This document shows, one piece after another, positions 16,758 to 25,784 of a stretch of DNA of 64,000 bases. Both the position numbers and the translations under genes were made by a program. Under the pieces are notes generated by a model. It searched no databases, had not been told where the DNA came from, and saw only the letters and a list, made by a program, of their open reading frames with translations. The stretch comes from Tectiglobus sp965224045 (GTDB lineage: Bacteria > Pseudomonadota > Alphaproteobacteria > Rhizobiales > Hyphomicrobiaceae). Positions within the stretch are counted from its first letter, which is position 1. The number at the start of each line of letters is the position of its first letter. The DNA is taken from positions 1,054,001 to 1,118,000 of the forward strand of contig CBDCYD010000016.1 of assembly GCA_965224045.1 (NCBI GenBank), read 5' to 3'.

Positions 16758-17468
16758 ATGAAGGCAGGATTGGTCGGAATGCTAGCGGCGAACGGGAGCG
16801 GGCTTTCATTCCTCGAACTCTTTCTGCAAGCCCATGTCGTCGTCCAGGCCGTCATGGTTGGTCTCATGCTCGCCTCCGTGTGGTCGTGGGCGATCATCAT
16901 CGAGAAGTATTTTGCGTTCCGGCGGGCGCGGCGCGAAGCCGACCGATTCGAGAACATGTTCTGGTCGGGCCAGTCACTGGAAGAGCTCTACGCGGCGCTG
17001 GCCCGGGATGGCCGGGCGATTGCCATGGCGGCCCTGTTCGTTGCCGCGATGCGCGAGTGGAAGCGCTCCGTGGAGGGGAGCATCCGGGCGCTGGGCGGCA
17101 TTCAGTTGCGTGTCGAAAAGGTGATGGACGTCACCATAACGCGCGAGATGGAACGGCTTGAACGCCGCTTGTTGTTTCTTGCGACGGTCGGGTCGACGGC
17201 ACCGTTCGTTGGTCTGTTCGGGACGGTGTGGGGCATCATGACGAGCTTTCAGGCGATCGCGGTATCCAAGAACACCAGCCTTGCCGTCGTCGCACCGGGG
17301 ATCGCCGAGGCGCTGTTTGCGACCGCGATCGGGTTGGTGGCAGCAATTCCCGCGGTGATCTTCTATAATAAGTTTTCAGCCGATGCCGCGCGGCTCAGCC
17401 AGCGCCTGGAAACGTTTGCCGACGAGTTTTCGGCGATCGTATCGCGCCAGGTTGATTCGAGCGGCTAG
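16758..17468 (+). CDS. tolQ: Tol-Pal system proton channel protein TolQ
   Basis: A 236-residue inner-membrane protein of the TolQ/ExbB/MotA family that forms the proton channel with TolR. It has three membrane segments: one near residues 25-50, and two near 138-160 and 172-195. The second is TVGSTAPFVGLFGTVWGIM, the family signature. The cytoplasmic loop between TM1 and TM2 has normal length. It starts a compact cluster: tolR follows after 32 bases. Confidence 0.96.
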   Translation: MKAGLVGMLAANGSGLSFLELFLQAHVVVQAVMVGLMLASVWSWAIIIEKYFAFRRARREADRFENMFWSGQSLEELYAALARDGRAIAMAALFVAAMREWKRSVEGSIRALGGIQLRVEKVMDVTITREMERLERRLLFLATVGSTAPFVGLFGTVWGIMTSFQAIAVSKNTSLAVVAPGIAEALFATAIGLVAAIPAVIFYNKFSADAARLSQRLETFADEFSAIVSRQVDSSG

Positions 17469-17500
17469 GGTATGGGCGCTGGAAAGGTGGGTGCCGACAG

Positions 17501-17968
17501 ATGGGTATGAGCCTCAGGGGCAATGGAGGCGGTGGCCGCCGACGGCGGCGGGGCACGGGCCACGCGCCGATGAGCGAAATCAATGTTACGCCGTTCGTCG
17601 ACGTGATGCTGGTGCTGCTGATCATCTTCATGGTGGCGGCGCCGTTGCTCACCGCGGGTGTGCCGCTCGAACTGCCGTCTGCGCGCGGAAAGCAGTTGCA
17701 AGCGCAAAAGCGCGAACCGATTATCGTGTCGGTTGCCAAAGATGGCCGAATCTATCTCGGTGAGGAAAAGGCCACGGACCTGACGCCGGAGCAGTTGGTC
17801 GCCAAATTGAAGGCAGTGGCGCAGTCGCGGGGCAGCAGTGACGAGCCGGTCTTCGTGCGCGGGGACACGGCGGTCAACTACGGTGTAGTCGCGAGCGTCA
17901 TGGCGCGGATCAAGGAGGCCGGCTTTACGAAGCTGTCGCTGGTGACGCAAATCGAAAGCGGAGGTTAG
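17501..17968 (+). CDS. tolR: Tol-Pal system protein TolR
   Basis: A 155-residue ExbD/TolR protein. A Gly/Arg-rich cytoplasmic tail (1-23) is followed by MSEINVTPFVDVMLVLLIIF, in which the Asp of FVDVMLV is the proton-carrying residue of the single membrane helix. A periplasmic alpha/beta domain follows. The ATG at 17501 is used, and an ATG two codons later is equally possible. The gap to tolA is only 2 bases. Confidence 0.95.
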   Translation: MGMSLRGNGGGGRRRRRGTGHAPMSEINVTPFVDVMLVLLIIFMVAAPLLTAGVPLELPSARGKQLQAQKREPIIVSVAKDGRIYLGEEKATDLTPEQLVAKLKAVAQSRGSSDEPVFVRGDTAVNYGVVASVMARIKEAGFTKLSLVTQIESGG

Positions 17969-17970
17969 GC

Positions 17971-18990
17971 TTGTACGTCAGCCTGACACTATCGATCCTG
18001 CTGCACGCCGGCTTGCTTGGTTGGGCGTTGATCTCGTTCACTGCAACGCCGCCGCTCAAGATCCCGGAAGTGCAACCGGTCGAGGTTGCGCTGATTTCGC
18101 CCGACGAACTGGTGCGGTTGCGCCAGGGCGACAGGTCGTCGAAAAAACTCGAAACGCAGCCGGACAAACCGTCGAAAACCAAGTCGAAAAAGCCGGCCAA
18201 GAAGGTGCCGAAGCGCGCCGTACAGCCGAAGACGGCACCGCCGCCCGTCGAGGAGGTGAAGGTCGAGAAGGTTTCCGACAAGCCGAAGCCGGATGACATC
18301 GCAAAGAAGATCGCCGGCCTCGAGCCGCTGCCAAAGCCCGGCCCGACGCCGGAGGAACTGAGACGCAAGGCGGAAGAAAAGCGCAAAGCCGAGGAGGCGA
18401 AGAAGAAGGCTGAGGCCAAGAAAAAGAAAGAGGCGGAAGAAAAGAAAAAGGCCGAGCGCCGGCGCAAGCGCCTCGAGCAGGAACGCAAGCGTAAACTGGC
18501 GGAAAAGCGCCGCCGTGAGCGCGAAAAGAAAAAGAAGTTCGATCCCGACAAACTGGCTGCGCTGCTCAACAAGATCCCGGACAAGGCGGCACCGTCCGGC
18601 AGCCAGCAAGACCAGCCGAAGCGCAAGCGTCTGCCAAGAGGGCGACGGGCGGGCGCACCGGAAGGCCGTGATCAGCGCCTCACGGCGAGCCAGCGTTCAC
18701 TGCTCGGCGTGATGATGAAGCGGGCTGTGAGCGAGTGCTGGCGCGTGCAGACGGGCATGGCCGGTGCCGACAGACTGGTTGTCGATGTCGAAGTCAAACT
18801 CAATCCCAACGGCGAACTCAGGGGCGAGCCGAAGGTGATGAACCGCCGCTCCGATCCCGTGTTCCGCGATGCTGCGACGAACGCGGTGCGCGCCCTGAAA
18901 CAGTGTGAGCCCTATAACCTGCCCAAAGACCTCTATAAGGGTGGCTGGGACCACATGGTGGTGACGTTCGACCCGCAGCGGATGTTTTGA
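17971..18990 (+). CDS. tolA: TolA-type protein with energy-transducing C-terminal domain
   Basis: A 339-residue TolA-like protein linking TolQR to the outer membrane. It has an N-terminal membrane anchor (LTLSILLHAGLLGWALISF, residues 4-22), a Pro/Lys-rich segment, then a highly charged Lys/Glu/Ala coiled coil (about 125-200). A C-terminal TonB/TolA-like domain follows (about 235-339: LGVMMKRAVSECWRV, then VKLNPNGEL and ALKQCEPYNLP). The start is TTG at 17971, two bases after the tolR stop. The SH-x-x pattern of the TolA/TonB anchor is represented here by LLHAG. Confidence 0.9.
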   Translation: MYVSLTLSILLHAGLLGWALISFTATPPLKIPEVQPVEVALISPDELVRLRQGDRSSKKLETQPDKPSKTKSKKPAKKVPKRAVQPKTAPPPVEEVKVEKVSDKPKPDDIAKKIAGLEPLPKPGPTPEELRRKAEEKRKAEEAKKKAEAKKKKEAEEKKKAERRRKRLEQERKRKLAEKRRREREKKKKFDPDKLAALLNKIPDKAAPSGSQQDQPKRKRLPRGRRAGAPEGRDQRLTASQRSLLGVMMKRAVSECWRVQTGMAGADRLVVDVEVKLNPNGELRGEPKVMNRRSDPVFRDAATNAVRALKQCEPYNLPKDLYKGGWDHMVVTFDPQRMF

Positions 18991-19191
18991 GCGCGCAGGG
19001 CGAATGCGAAGATGCCGACGCCCGCGCGTGGCATCCATGCGGGCAACGTGTGGTGTGCGCGCAAATCCATTCGCTCCCGGATTGCTGCCCCAATCCTGGG
19101 CAAGAGATGTTTTGGGACGAAGGCTTCTCGGGCCGGGGGCGGATCTGATATGGAAGGCGCAGGCGCCGGCAACGATGTGAAGGCTCGATCC

Positions 19192-20550
19192 ATGAAAGAC
19201 CTCTGCCTACGAAACAAGCGCGGATGGCGGGGCTCTGGAATTTCAAGACGCGATGCGCTCGCGATGCTCGGCGGTGTTGCAGCCGTCGGCCTCAGCGGCG
19301 GTTCCGCCGGCGCCCAGACGCGGGTGACGATCGACGAGGCGAACCTCAGGCCAAGGCCGATCGCCGTGCCCTACTTCTTCGGTGATGATCCGCGTCTCGG
19401 TGCCGCCATCGCCGACATTGTTCAGGCCGATCTCGAGCGGTCCGGGCTGTTCCGACCGATCGACAGGTCGGCGTTCCTGCAGCAGGTCAGCAATATCAAC
19501 GTTGCGCCGCGCTTTGCCGACTGGCGCGCGATCGGTGCCGAGGCGATGGTGGTCGGGCGCACGGTCAAGCTCAAGGATGGGCGCTACCAGGCGCAGTTCC
19601 GGTTATGGGACGTCGTACTCGGCAAGCCGTTGTCCGGCCAGCAGTTCGCGATCCAGCCGCAGTTCTGGCGCCGGCTCGGGCACCTGATCGCGGATCAGGT
19701 CTATCAGAAATTGACGCTTGAAAAGGGGTACTTCGACACGCGCGTCGTATTCATCGACGAGACAGGGCCGAAGAATCGCCGGCTCAAGCGCCTCGCGATC
19801 ATGGATCAGGATGGCTACAACGTTCAGTTGCTGACGCGGGGGCGGGACCTGGTGATTACGCCACGGTTCAATCCGCGGCGACAGGAAGTGACGTTCATGT
19901 CCTACGTCAACGGCCAGCCGCGCGTCCTGATGATGGATCTGGCGTCCGGGCAGCGCCAGGTGGTGGGCGATTTTCCCGGGATGACGTTCGCGCCGCGGTT
20001 TTCGCCGGACGGGCAGCGCATTGTGATGAGTTTTCAGGATGGTGGCAGTTCCTCGGTGGTCGAGATGGACCTGCGTTCGCGGCGCTCCCGGCGTCTCACC
20101 CAGTCGAACGCGATCGATACCGGGCCGTGTTTTTCGCCTGACGGGCGTCGGATCGTGTTCGAATCCGATCGCGAGGGCGCACAACAGCTCTACGTCATGG
20201 ATCAGAACGGCAGCGGCCAGCAGCGGATCAGTTTTGGCGAGGGGCGCTATTCGACGCCGGTGTGGTCGCCGCGCGGCGACTACATCGCGTTCACCAAGCA
20301 GTACGCCGGTCGTTTCCTGATCGGTGTGATGGCACCCGACGGGTCCGGCGAGCGGATCCTGACCGAGGGCTACCACAACGAGGGCCCGACGTGGGCACCG
20401 AACGGGCGCGTGATGATGTTTTTCCGTGAAGGGCGAGGCGCCAACAGCGGACCGAAGATCTATTCCATCGACCTGACAGGCTACAATGAACGGCAGGTGC
20501 GGACACCGGCGTTTGCCTCTGACCCGGCGTGGTCGCCCTTGCTCAGCTGA
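19192..20550 (+). CDS. tolB: Tol-Pal system periplasmic beta-propeller TolB
   Basis: A 452-residue TolB. The signal peptide is TAT-like (ISRRDALAMLGGVAAVGLS, then a GSAGAQ cleavage region). The N-terminal domain follows (PIAVPYFFGDDPRLGAAIADIVQADLERSG-type sequence, to about residue 180). A six-bladed propeller of repeated F-SPDG-x-I and SPRGDYIAF blades runs to the end. TolB binds Pal and TolA. The ATG at 19192 is chosen because it begins the signal peptide. In-frame ATGs at 19012 and 19150 would add residues ahead of it. The gap after tolA is 201 bases, without a clear terminator. Confidence 0.95.
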   Translation: MKDLCLRNKRGWRGSGISRRDALAMLGGVAAVGLSGGSAGAQTRVTIDEANLRPRPIAVPYFFGDDPRLGAAIADIVQADLERSGLFRPIDRSAFLQQVSNINVAPRFADWRAIGAEAMVVGRTVKLKDGRYQAQFRLWDVVLGKPLSGQQFAIQPQFWRRLGHLIADQVYQKLTLEKGYFDTRVVFIDETGPKNRRLKRLAIMDQDGYNVQLLTRGRDLVITPRFNPRRQEVTFMSYVNGQPRVLMMDLASGQRQVVGDFPGMTFAPRFSPDGQRIVMSFQDGGSSSVVEMDLRSRRSRRLTQSNAIDTGPCFSPDGRRIVFESDREGAQQLYVMDQNGSGQQRISFGEGRYSTPVWSPRGDYIAFTKQYAGRFLIGVMAPDGSGERILTEGYHNEGPTWAPNGRVMMFFREGRGANSGPKIYSIDLTGYNERQVRTPAFASDPAWSPLLS

Positions 20551-20929
20551 CGAGCAACTCCTTAAAAATTTCTCAGCGGCCGGGCGAATCTCAAACGGTG
20601 CGCGGCGCAGATTGCAGTGGATTGGTGTTAGCAACGGGATTGTGGGTTTCGTCGCGACTTCAACAGGCCTATGCGAATCAGTGACTTGCGCCTAATTTCG
20701 CACGGCAGTTTCGATTTCGTGGCCATCGTGCATCCAGTGCCATTTTTGCACCAAATTGGGTGGAAAAGGCTGGTGGCTGCCGGTCAATTGTTGCGTGACG
20801 AGCTCTGTGGAAGTACCTCGGAATACGACGACGGCTGCACCGGAGACGCGGTGTCGATGGGCAGCTGGAGTTTTAAGTTTTGTGCTGGTTAGGTTCGGCT
20901 AGGCCAGGGACAGCATAGGAGAGAAGACT
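20551..20929. other. intergenic region tolB / small lipoprotein
   Basis: 379 bases without a gene I can support. Short open frames on the plus strand lack ribosome sites and normal composition. The composition is less GC-rich than the surroundings, so a promoter for the small lipoprotein and pal probably lies here. I cannot pick out its -35/-10 boxes with confidence. Confidence 0.35.
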
Positions 20930-21067
20930 ATGAAGGGCGCTATCGTTATCACTGCTGTTATCGTTGCAGTTGCTCTTAGTGCATGCCGCCGCGAAGCTCG
21001 CCACGAGCCGATGAAGCTCGGTGCGGAAGTTCCGGTTGCTGCACAGCAGGTCAAGGTTGTGAAGTAA
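20930..21067 (+). CDS. small lipoprotein (45 aa) between tolB and pal
   Basis: A 45-residue lipoprotein: MKGAIVITAVIVAVALSACR, then a short charged tail ending in QVKVVK and TAA. The signal peptide is typical, with a lipobox LSAC (Cys19), so the mature lipoprotein is only about 27 residues. The ribosome site GGAGAGAAG lies just before the ATG. Codon use is less GC-biased at third positions than in its neighbours (GTT, ATC/ATT, GCT), which is common for small highly expressed lipoproteins. I do not recognise the family. The position between tolB and pal suggests an envelope role. Confidence 0.75.
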   Translation: MKGAIVITAVIVAVALSACRREARHEPMKLGAEVPVAAQQVKVVK

Positions 21068-21402
21068 GCTTTCACAGCTTCACCGGTTAGCCGGTGGACA
21101 TACTGCTTCCAAAGGCTGTAGTACCGAGCCGGTGCTGCAGCCTTTGCGTGTTCGGTGTATTTCGGTTCAAGCCGTGTGCGCCAATAACTAGGCAACGGAG
21201 TCGCAGGCTTGGCCGGCGGGTGCAGGGCTCGGTCTTGCGCGGGTTTGCGAAAGTGTGGCGTGGAAATCTGGGGAGGAGGCGTGCAGGTGAGTTCGCCGAT
21301 TCCGCCAGCCATGTCACAATTTTGAACGAGGTTGGGACTAGAGCACGGTAGTGCGGGGACTCTTGGCACTGCGAACGGCGGCGACCGGGCGAGGCAATCG
21401 TG
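21068..21402. other. intergenic region small lipoprotein / pal
   Basis: 335 bases without a supported gene. Two hairpins are visible: CACCGG-TTAG-CCGGTG at about 21080-21095 and GGCTGTAG...CTGCAGCC at about 21113-21142. Neither has a T tail, so they are not clear terminators. They could protect the lipoprotein mRNA or lie in the leader of pal. Confidence 0.4.
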
Positions 21403-21921
21403 ATGATATCGACGAGATTGGGTAGTGCGGCGCGACTTGGCTTATATGCCTTGGGTGTGGGCCTTGCCGTTGTCCTACTGTCGGCCTGCTCGCAAAAGCC
21501 GGTCGGGCCCGGTGGCGCGCAACTGACCAGCAATGCCGTGCCGGCGACACCCGGCTCGAAACGTGATTTTGCGCAGAATGTCGGTGATATCGTTTATTTC
21601 ACGACCGATAGCTCTGATCTGACGCCGGAAGCCCGGCAAACGCTCACCAAGCAGGTGCGCTGGCTGAACCAGTACACCAAGTACACGATCACGATCGAAG
21701 GCCATGCCGATGAACGTGGTACGCGGGAATACAACATCGCCCTCGGGGCGCGGCGGGCAACGACGGTGCGCACCTTCCTGGCCAGGTCAGGTGTTGATCC
21801 GCGCCGCATTCGCACCGTGTCGTTCGGCAAGGAACGCCCCGTGGCCGTGTGCAACGATATCTCGTGCTGGTCTCAGAACCGGCGCGCGCAGACGGTATTG
21901 AACAACCGCGCCGGGACCTGA
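21403..21921 (+). CDS. pal: peptidoglycan-associated lipoprotein Pal
   Basis: A 172-residue outer-membrane lipoprotein. The signal ends in the lipobox LLSAC (Cys at about residue 29). After a flexible linker, the OmpA-like domain (about 60-170) contains VYFTTDSSDLTPEA, TITIEGHADERGTREYN, SFGKERPVAV and SQNRRAQT. These are the diaminopimelate-binding residues that hold peptidoglycan. The start is the ATG at 21403, although a GTG lies immediately before it in frame. It completes the tolQRAB-pal set. Confidence 0.96.
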   Translation: MISTRLGSAARLGLYALGVGLAVVLLSACSQKPVGPGGAQLTSNAVPATPGSKRDFAQNVGDIVYFTTDSSDLTPEARQTLTKQVRWLNQYTKYTITIEGHADERGTREYNIALGARRATTVRTFLARSGVDPRRIRTVSFGKERPVAVCNDISCWSQNRRAQTVLNNRAGT

Positions 21922-22188
21922 CGGCGGGGCCGCTGCCGACGATAGCAAACACGCTTGGGCGCATGTCTTCAGCCCGGTTCTCGCGATGCCATGGGGCGCG
22001 AAGTCGTCGATGCACGCCGGCCAGTGGCCGCAATGCGCGACACGGGCGTGGGCCGCGGCAGCCCGATTTTGCTGAACCGGATGCAACTCCCAAATTCCGC
22101 CGTACTGGCGGCTTAGCACAGTCGTAGAATAAGTCGTAAGACGTGCTCGCGTGTGACTACCGCCGAGCCCTGGAGTTGGTTTTTCGGT

Positions 22189-23121
22189 ATGAACCACAAT
22201 TTCGGGTGTTTGCTCACAATCGCCGGCTGCCTGGTTGCAGTCGTGAGTGTGGGCGAGGCCGAGGCCGGCGGGCTTGCAGTTGGCCAAAGCCGCAGCCAGA
22301 TCGAGGCTGGCGCGCCGGCAACCCGGGCGCGCTATGACCGCAAACGCCGCTACGGTGAAGAAGATGACCTGGCGCTCTTCGAAGAGGGCCAGTACGAATT
22401 CAGCGCCAAGGACTATCGCAACGCCCGGCGTGCCTTTGAAGAGCTTCTCGAGCGCTTTCCAAAGAGCCGATACGCGCTCAAAGCGCAGAAGTACCTCGCC
22501 ATGATCTATGGCCGCGAACGGCGCGATCAGCGTGATGTCGCCAATCCGGCGCCGCGCGCCGATCCCCAGTCGGTTGCGCGTGACCCGGGGAACTCGCGAT
22601 TCGTGCCGCAGGCATTGCCAAACCGCGAGGAAAAACCGCAGAGCGGCGACGGTCGCGAGTCGCACACCGGGCAGCAAGACGGCGGCCTCGTGCTCGTTAC
22701 TGACCGGCGGCTGCAGCGGGCGCTGCTGTTTTCCGCAGGCGATCGCGTGTTCTTTGCGGAGCAAAGTGCCGTTCTCGGCCGCAAGGCTCTGATCGCGCTG
22801 AGGCGGCAGGCTAAGTGGCTGCGCCGGCAGCAGTTGGACATTTGGGTGCGAATCGTCGGGCATGCCGACGATGGCGGCCTCGCCTACGACAACGTGCAAT
22901 TGTCACGGGCGCGGGCGCTTGCTGTCCGCGACCGGTTGCTGCAAGCCGGGGTTCGCCGCGACCGCATCGAGGTCGTCGCCGCAGGGCGCACGCAGCGTGT
23001 GGCGGTCTGTAGCGATCCAGGATGTGCGGTACAAAACCGGCGTGTCGTCGTCGAGGTTCTCCGGCGCGGTGATATGGCAGCCGGCGGTGGCAGATCCGGG
23101 TGGACGAAGTCGACGCGTTGA
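22189..23121 (+). CDS. TPR-plus-OmpA-domain (Pal-like) envelope protein
   Basis: A 310-residue exported protein combining two Tol-Pal themes. After a signal peptide (cleavage near AEA-GG, about residue 24) comes one BamD/CpoB-like TPR unit (about 55-105: LFEEGQYEFSAKDYRNARRA, then FEELLERFPKSRYALKAQ). A low-complexity linker follows, then a C-terminal OmpA domain (about 180-300) with RVFFAEQSAVLG, VRIVGHADDGG and VQNRRVVVEV. The peptidoglycan-contact Asp and the NRR motif match Pal. The start is uncertain: the ATG at 22189 begins the signal, while a GTG at 22153 would lengthen it by 12 residues. It lies between pal and cpoB. I know of no standard Tol-Pal component with this layout. Confidence 0.8.
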   Translation: MNHNFGCLLTIAGCLVAVVSVGEAEAGGLAVGQSRSQIEAGAPATRARYDRKRRYGEEDDLALFEEGQYEFSAKDYRNARRAFEELLERFPKSRYALKAQKYLAMIYGRERRDQRDVANPAPRADPQSVARDPGNSRFVPQALPNREEKPQSGDGRESHTGQQDGGLVLVTDRRLQRALLFSAGDRVFFAEQSAVLGRKALIALRRQAKWLRRQQLDIWVRIVGHADDGGLAYDNVQLSRARALAVRDRLLQAGVRRDRIEVVAAGRTQRVAVCSDPGCAVQNRRVVVEVLRRGDMAAGGGRSGWTKSTR

Positions 23122-23227
23122 CAAACGAGGCAGCGGCGGCGAAGCGTTAGTCCGGCACGGCCTGTGCCGCGGCGCGCAGCCGCGCACGGCCGCCCGGTGC
23201 GGTTGGACGGCAACTTGGGACACACCA

Positions 23228-24154
23228 ATGCGAATGACGACGGGGTTTGCCTGGATGTTCGGTGGAAAGCGATGGGCCGCGGCCGTGGCGGCTTTGGTTG
23301 TCTTGGCCGGCGGTCTTGGGCAGGCCTTGGCGCAGAAAGGCGGTTCCGAGATCAGCGCACTCAAAAAGCGGGTCGAACAGCTCGAAGCGCAACTCGTCGA
23401 CATTCAGGTGGTCTTGGGGACGCTTGAGACGCTTGCCCGGTCAGGCGGCGGACAGGCGCCGGTTTTCTCCGGCAGTCAGGGGAGCGGTGCAAGCGATGCC
23501 CGCGTTTCGGCGCTCGAGACGCAGGTGCGCGCGCTGAGCGCGCAGTTGCAGCAGCTGGCAAACCAGCGCCCGCCGACGGCGCAGCCACAGGGCGGATCTT
23601 CCTGGGGCAACACCAACAGTTTTCAGAGCGCAAACCCACCGGTGGATCGTTCCCGACAGGGTGGGTTCGGTTCAACGACGGTGCAGCCGAACACCAATCC
23701 GACGATCGGCGGGTTGATCGAACGCGACGGTCGCGATGAGCCGTCGTATGGCAGCACTAGCCGGTTCGGTGAAGATCCCCGGTCCGAATACGAGGCAGCC
23801 TATGGTCTGTTGCTGCAGCAGGACTATGGCGCGGCGCAGGCTGCGTTTGCGGATTTCATCAAGCGCCATCCAAATCATGCGCTGGCCGGCAACGCGCAGT
23901 ACTGGTTGGGCGAGACCTACTACGTGCAAGGCCAATACAAGAGCGCGGCGGGTGCATTTTTGACCGGCTATCGCAAGTACCGCAAGAGCACCAAGGCGCC
24001 GGACAGCCTGCTCAAGCTTGCAATGTCGCTCGACAGGCTCGGGCAGCGTGGGGCGGCGTGTTCTTCGCTGAACGAGCTTGGCGAGCGGTTCCCGAATGCA
24101 CCGCGCCATGTTGCGCGCAGGGTCGGCCAGGAAATCCGTCGGCTTCGTTGCTGA
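23228..24154 (+). CDS. cpoB: cell division coordinator CpoB (YbgF)
   Basis: A 308-residue periplasmic protein with a signal peptide (residues 1-38, cleavage at ALAQ). A trimerising coiled coil follows (about 40-70, ISALKKRVEQLEAQLVDIQ). Next come a Gln/Gly/Ser/Asn-rich linker and three TPR-like units at the C-terminus (about 180-308: YEAAYGLLLQQDYGAAQAAF, then GNAQYWLGETYYVQGQYKSA and LLKLAMSLDRLGQRGAAC). CpoB links PBP1B and Tol-Pal energy state during constriction. The ATG at 23228 begins the signal. The same frame is open upstream but runs antisense-like through the previous gene. Confidence 0.93.
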   Translation: MRMTTGFAWMFGGKRWAAAVAALVVLAGGLGQALAQKGGSEISALKKRVEQLEAQLVDIQVVLGTLETLARSGGGQAPVFSGSQGSGASDARVSALETQVRALSAQLQQLANQRPPTAQPQGGSSWGNTNSFQSANPPVDRSRQGGFGSTTVQPNTNPTIGGLIERDGRDEPSYGSTSRFGEDPRSEYEAAYGLLLQQDYGAAQAAFADFIKRHPNHALAGNAQYWLGETYYVQGQYKSAAGAFLTGYRKYRKSTKAPDSLLKLAMSLDRLGQRGAACSSLNELGERFPNAPRHVARRVGQEIRRLRC

Positions 24155-24296
24155 GTTGCGTGTGCCAACGGGTTGGCGTGATATCGCCGGCCTGCTTCCT
24201 TTCGCGATGGCACAAATCACGATTTTTTCGATGGCCTGAAGGGTGCGTGGCGCAGTTTCGGTTGACGCCGGAAATGCGCTAGCCGACTACTCTTCC

Positions 24297-25655
24297 ATGC
24301 CGCCCCGTCATGATATCGCTAATCCGGCGGCGTTGTCGCAGCGGTTTCGCGCACTTGGCCGGTACGACACGCTGGTTCTTGCCGTTTCCGGCGGCTCCGA
24401 CAGCGTCGCCCTGCTGTGGCTGGTCGATCGATGGCTCGGGCAGGCAGGGAGGCGCGCTCCGCGGATCGTCGTGGCAACCGTCGACCACGGGTTGCGCGAT
24501 GCGTCGGCTGAGGAGGCGCGATGGGTGCGCGCGCTGGCCCTCAGTCGTGGATACGAACACCGATTGTTGCGCTGGTGTGGTGCCAAACCCAAGACCGGGC
24601 TGCAGAGCGCTGCGCGTGCGGCGCGCTACCGCTTGCTTGGCATGTGTGTCAGCGAGCTTGGCGGCAGAACCGCATTGGTGACGGCACACACTTTGGACGA
24701 CCAGGCAGAGACCGTTCTGATGCGCCTCGGCCGGGGCAGCGGTGTCGACGGACTGGCGGCCATCGCGGAAGCGGTTGAACTGGACGGCATTTGCGTGCAT
24801 CGGCCGCTGCTCGACGTTGGCCGGGGGGCGCTGCGCGACGTGCTGAGCGGTACCGGGCTCGACTGGCTGGAAGATCCGAGCAATCAGTCGACCAGGTTCG
24901 AACGGGTGCGTGTGCGTCGCGCCGGTGCGGCCCGCGCGGAGCTTGGCCTTGAGGACCGGGCGCTGGCGCGGACGGCGCGGCGGATGAGCCGCGCACGTCA
25001 GGCGCTTGAACATGCCGTTGATGCGGCGTTGGTGCCGGTTCTCCTAGACAACGAGCGTTTGCGACGGTTTGGGGTTTTCGTGTGGCCGCCAGCCTTTGGC
25101 GTGCTTCCGGATGAGGTGCAGATCAGGCTCCTGCGGCGCGTGGTGCTGGCGCTGGGCGGGCAGGGGTCCGCGCCGGAACTCGGCCAGACGGAAGATCTCT
25201 TTGCGCGGATGCGTGAACGCGGTTTCGGCGGCGCGACCCTGCATGGGTGCCGGGTGGATGTCGGCTGCGCCGGCTCCACCGGTGGTGATGGGGACGGCCG
25301 GCAAATGCTGTGTTATCGCGAGATCGGCCGACTGCCGCTGCCGACGCAGGTGATCAGTCGGGGCAAACCTTGCCTGTGGGATCGGCGCTTCCGGGTGCGG
25401 GTTCGTTGTCCCGGTCCTGTGGGTGTGATCGAGGTCTCGGGCTGCGGCGATGATGATCTCGCTCTGATGCGCCGGGAGCCTGGCTGGCGGCAGCCGGCCG
25501 ATGTGCCACGCGATGCGCTCCTGTCGCTACCGGCTGTGCGCGATGCGGCCGGATTGGTCGCGTTGCCGGCACTTGGCTGGTCGCGCCAAGGCATGGCGGT
25601 CTCGGCCGCGTTTGCCGTGGAACGCCTGCGTGAGCCGCCTGGTTCGCGGTTCTAG
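24297..25655 (+). CDS. tilS: tRNA(Ile)-lysidine synthetase TilS
   Basis: A 452-residue PP-loop ATPase that modifies C34 of tRNA-Ile(CAU) with lysine. The ATP loop LAVSGGSDSVALLW is at residues 28-41. VATVDHGLRDASAEEARWV, TAHTLDDQAETVLMRL and RPLL-DV-R follow, then DWLEDPSNQSTRFERVRVR. These match the TilS N-terminal domain, with a longer C-terminal region. It is normally adjacent to ftsH in proteobacteria, as here. The stop TAG (25653-25655) is part of the CTAGAT end of repeat R1 copy B, so the repeat may have set the present C-terminus. Confidence 0.95.
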   Translation: MPPRHDIANPAALSQRFRALGRYDTLVLAVSGGSDSVALLWLVDRWLGQAGRRAPRIVVATVDHGLRDASAEEARWVRALALSRGYEHRLLRWCGAKPKTGLQSAARAARYRLLGMCVSELGGRTALVTAHTLDDQAETVLMRLGRGSGVDGLAAIAEAVELDGICVHRPLLDVGRGALRDVLSGTGLDWLEDPSNQSTRFERVRVRRAGAARAELGLEDRALARTARRMSRARQALEHAVDAALVPVLLDNERLRRFGVFVWPPAFGVLPDEVQIRLLRRVVLALGGQGSAPELGQTEDLFARMRERGFGGATLHGCRVDVGCAGSTGGDGDGRQMLCYREIGRLPLPTQVISRGKPCLWDRRFRVRVRCPGPVGVIEVSGCGDDDLALMRREPGWRQPADVPRDALLSLPAVRDAAGLVALPALGWSRQGMAVSAAFAVERLREPPGSRF

Positions 25656-25784
25656 ATCGTTTCAGGTTTAGCTAAAACCGTCCCACTCCCCCGCCCGGCC
25701 GCCCAAAACCACGATTGCATGGGCGGCCGGGCGAGGGAGTGGGCAGGCGGTGTGATTCCGCCGAAGGCGGAAATGATCTGAGGC
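25652..25784. repeat. palindromic intergenic repeat R1, copy B
   Basis: A second R1 copy, same orientation as copy A: CTAGATCGTTTCAGGTTTAG, then the GC-rich stem, ending GGCGGTGTGATTCCGCC and GATCTGAGG. The central loop between GCCGCCCA and TGGGCGGC is the reverse complement of that in copy A (AAACCACGATTGCA-type here, TGCAATCGTGGTTT-type there). Its first bases contain the tilS stop codon, and its end adjoins repeat R2. Confidence 0.9.

Noticed and set aside
20671..20892. 73-residue plus-strand open frame before the small lipoprotein
   Set aside because: There is no ribosome site, and its composition looks non-coding. It is not related to any family I know.
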